Origin: Vulcanimicrobiota bacterium
GTDB taxonomy: Bacteria > Vulcanimicrobiota > Vulcanimicrobiia > Vulcanimicrobiales > Vulcanimicrobiaceae
Direction: 5' to 3'
DNA length: 7,402 nt
Assembly (NCBI GenBank): GCA_003167055.1
Contig: PMUE01000240.1
Span: 1 to 7,402, forward strand
The number at the start of each line of letters is the position of its first letter. The first letter of the stretch is position 1. Positions 5,575 through 7,402 of the stretch are shown here, piece after piece. The position numbers and the translations under genes were made by a program. Under the pieces are notes generated by a model, which was not told the origin of the DNA, searched no databases, and was given only the letters and a program-made list of their open reading frames with translations.

Positions 5575-6476
5575 AGCGCGTCGTTTCGGTTTCGCTGGGC
5601 TCCTCGACGCGCGATCATCGCGCGGTCGTGAACTTGCTCGGCGAGGATTTCGACATCTCGCGCGAGGGCATGGACGGGAAGCTCGACCGGGCGATTGCGC
5701 GCGTGCGCGAGCTCGACGGCACGGTCGATGCAATCGGCCTGGGCGGCATCGACGTCTATCTCTACGCCGGTTCCAAGCGCTACGCGTTGCGCGACGGGGT
5801 GCGCTTACTGCAAGCGGCAAAGATCACGCCGGTGGTTGACGGCAGTGGGCTGAAGAATACGCTCGAACGTGAGGCTGTCCGCTATATGCAGGACGATCTC
5901 GGGATCGAGCTGCGCGGCAAGCAGGTGCTGATGGTCAGTGCGCTCGATCGTTTCGGCATGGCGCAAGCTTTGGTCGACGCCGGCGCCGACGTGCTCTTCG
6001 GCGATTTCATCTTCGCACTCGACAAAGACATGGCCGTTCGCGATCTGCACACGTTCGAAGAAATGGCGGAGAAATATCTTCCCGACGCGTGCAAGTTGCC
6101 GTTTCAGTTCTTTTACCCCACCGGAAAGAAACAAGAGAAGCCGCCCGAACCGAAATACCCGCAGTACTACGAAGAGGCCGACATTATTGCCGGCGACTTC
6201 CATTTCATGCGTCAGTTCATGCCGGCGCGGCTCGATGGCAAGATCGTGCTCACGAACACGGTCACCGCGGCCAACGTCGACGAACTGCGCGAGCGCGGCG
6301 TCAAGACGCTGATCACGACGACCCCGGATTTCGAAGGGCGCTCGTTCGGAACCAACGTCGTCGAAGCGGCGCTGCTCGCGCTACTCGGAAAGACATGGGA
6401 TGACGTGACGCCGGCTGACTACGAACGCGTGCTGCACGCATTGCATCTCCGCCCGCGGGTAATCGCACTGCATTGA
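5571..6476 (+). CDS. 'Quinate 5-dehydrogenase' family protein of uncertain activity
   Basis: The 301-residue product strongly resembles a family that I recall databases labelling quinate 5-dehydrogenase (in Deinococcus/Thermus-like and other bacteria). Diagnostic blocks are VVSVSLGSSTRDHR (4-17), the GLGGIDVYLYAG segment (57-67), TPVVDGSGLKNTLER (86-100), ALDRFGMAQALVDAGADVLFGD (124-145), GDFHFMRQFMP (208-218), a KIVLTNTVTAANVDELRERGV stretch (224-244) and TTPDFEGRSFGTNVVEAALLALLG (250-273). No clear GxGxxG dinucleotide motif is visible, so the dehydrogenase label is doubtful. No signal peptide or membrane segment is present. The GTG at 5571 overlaps the previous stop as GTGA and has a purine/G-rich GGTGGGGAC just upstream that may serve as a ribosome site. 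Tight coupling to the AAR-like gene suggests the two proteins act together. Confidence 0.82.
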   Translation: MKRVVSVSLGSSTRDHRAVVNLLGEDFDISREGMDGKLDRAIARVRELDGTVDAIGLGGIDVYLYAGSKRYALRDGVRLLQAAKITPVVDGSGLKNTLEREAVRYMQDDLGIELRGKQVLMVSALDRFGMAQALVDAGADVLFGDFIFALDKDMAVRDLHTFEEMAEKYLPDACKLPFQFFYPTGKKQEKPPEPKYPQYYEEADIIAGDFHFMRQFMPARLDGKIVLTNTVTAANVDELRERGVKTLITTTPDFEGRSFGTNVVEAALLALLGKTWDDVTPADYERVLHALHLRPRVIALH

Positions 6477-7402
6477 CGCGCCGGCTGCCGCGCGTTCTGC
6501 GTTTCTTCGACGTGTCGGTGCTCGCGTCGGCATCGATGGGGCCGGCCTATTCGCTCGCCTCAACGATGGGACCGATCGTCGTTGCCGCCGGATTTGCGGC
6601 ACCGCTCGCGCTGCTCGCGCTCTCGGCGATCATGCTGTGCATCGCCGTCTCGTTTGCGTATCTCAGCCGCGTGTCCCCAAACGCCGGGTCGTCGTATTCG
6701 TGGATCGGCATGGCCTTCGGTCCCTTCGGGGGAGGCTACGGCGCGTGGCTGTTGTTGCTCTCGAATTTCTTTGCAACGATGGCGATTGCGGTGCCCGCCG
6801 GAATCTACACGCTCGCACTGGTCGCGCCGGCGCACGCGCAAGATCCGTTGTGGGCAGCGGTTGTCGGCGCGGTTTGGATTCTTGCCAGTGGTGTGTTGCT
6901 GTATGCCGGCGTGCGCCCAACGGCGCACGTTACGCTGCTTGCGCTTGGTTTGGAGATCGGCGTCTTGTTGCTCGCCGCACTTGCCGCCGCGCTGCACGCA
7001 CCGGTTGCGGCGCCCGTTACCGCAACCTCGACGCCGTTGCCGCTTTCGTTCGGCATCGCCGGTTTCGTCAGCGCGATGACACTGGCGGTGTGGATGAGTG
7101 ACGGGTGGGAAGTGAGCGCGTCGACCAGTGAAGAGGTCAACGACGCCGCGACGGCATCCGGACGCGCCGGCATCACCGGTCTTGTGTTGACGACGATCGT
7201 GCTCGTCGTTTGCATGTACGCATTCCAGCATTTGGGTTCGCTGCAAGGCTTTGCCGACAATCAAGCCGATGCGCTGGCCTACATCGGCGCGCTGCTGGGC
7301 GGTCCGTGGTGGCGCCTGGCGATCGTGGTGACGGTGTTGCTCTCGACCCTCTCGACGCTGTGGACGACGATTCTGTATCTTTCGCGCTCGGTGTACGCCA
7401 TG
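6473..7402 (+). CDS. APC-superfamily amino acid/polyamine permease, N-terminal part (partial)
   Basis: An open frame runs from a TTG at 6473 to the window end (310 codons, no stop). It encodes an integral inner-membrane transporter with a short basic N-terminus (MTRRLPRVLR) and about seven or eight hydrophobic segments: roughly residues 13-32, 35-60, 80-107, 120-140, 147-166, 187-205, 232-252 and 280-300. The first helix region has SMGPAYSLASTMG (20-32), like the APC subgroup with an APAYSLA motif in place of the classical GxGxxxGxGIF. SPNAGSSYSWIGMAFGP (64-80) is the conserved NAGSxY block, and a WEVSASTSEEV segment near 216-226 matches the E-rich loop after helix 6. The TTG overlaps the previous stop as TTGA, matching the other junctions; later in-frame GTG or ATG codons would cut into helix 1. 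The substrate cannot be read; an amino acid or amine is likely. Confidence 0.85.
   Translation, partial: MTRRLPRVLRFFDVSVLASASMGPAYSLASTMGPIVVAAGFAAPLALLALSAIMLCIAVSFAYLSRVSPNAGSSYSWIGMAFGPFGGGYGAWLLLLSNFFATMAIAVPAGIYTLALVAPAHAQDPLWAAVVGAVWILASGVLLYAGVRPTAHVTLLALGLEIGVLLLAALAAALHAPVAAPVTATSTPLPLSFGIAGFVSAMTLAVWMSDGWEVSASTSEEVNDAATASGRAGITGLVLTTIVLVVCMYAFQHLGSLQGFADNQADALAYIGALLGGPWWRLAIVVTVLLSTLSTLWTTILYLSRSVYAM

Noticed and set aside
6560..7264. Antisense open frame of about 234 codons opposite the permease
   Set aside because: The sense strand encodes a clear multi-helix APC transporter in a different frame. The antisense product is an Arg/His/Gly-rich shadow.

Overview
The window is a stretch of high-GC bacterial chromosome read almost entirely on the + strand. 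It has short intergenic gaps, frequent GTG/TTG starts and weak or absent Shine-Dalgarno sequences. A secreted protein with a Ser/Thr/Pro-rich linker, a DusB-type dihydrouridine synthase and an AAR-like reductase outside an obvious cyanobacterial context would fit an uncultured high-GC lineage such as Candidatus Eremiobacterota (WPS-2). That placement is an impression from gene content and style, not a demonstrated assignment.

Layout. (1) 1-678 is the 3' end of a secreted, multidomain protein: a beta-sandwich-like end, a Pro/Thr/Ser/Ala linker, and a C-terminal domain resembling DUF3465. (2) 679-704 is a short gap with a promoter-like -10 and a perfect 9-bp palindrome that spans the next start codon. 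(3) 705-1712 is a tRNA-dihydrouridine synthase, followed 1 nt later by an unrecognised 256-aa soluble protein (1714-2484) and then, after 10 nt, a putrescine-aminotransferase-like class III aminotransferase (2495-3754). (4) 3757-4019 is a non-coding element about 263 bp long with 29-bp near-perfect terminal inverted repeats, nested internal palindromes and TCGCTCN heptads. It looks like a MITE-type or other dispersed palindromic repeat. (5) 4025-7402 is a tightly coupled series: a START/SRPBCC protein, a Rossmann reductase like cyanobacterial acyl-ACP reductase (COG5322), a protein of the family annotated 'quinate 5-dehydrogenase', and an APC-superfamily permease that runs off the window. These three junctions are 4-nt overlaps of the form NTGA (ATGA, GTGA, TTGA).

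How the genes may work together. The START-AAR-'quinate dehydrogenase'-permease block is almost certainly one translationally coupled operon. The PatA-like aminotransferase lies just upstream and was probably part of the same run before the palindromic element came to sit between them. A shared pathway is inference: an aldehyde-forming reductase, an aldehyde/amine aminotransferase, a hydrophobic-ligand START protein and an amine or amino-acid permease would suit aldehyde/amine metabolism, but no substrate can be read from the sequence.

A recurring theme is that palindromic repeats touch gene boundaries. One covers the dus start codon, one fills the leader of the START gene, and a third (5537-5560) encodes the last residues of the AAR-like protein and directly precedes the next gene's start.
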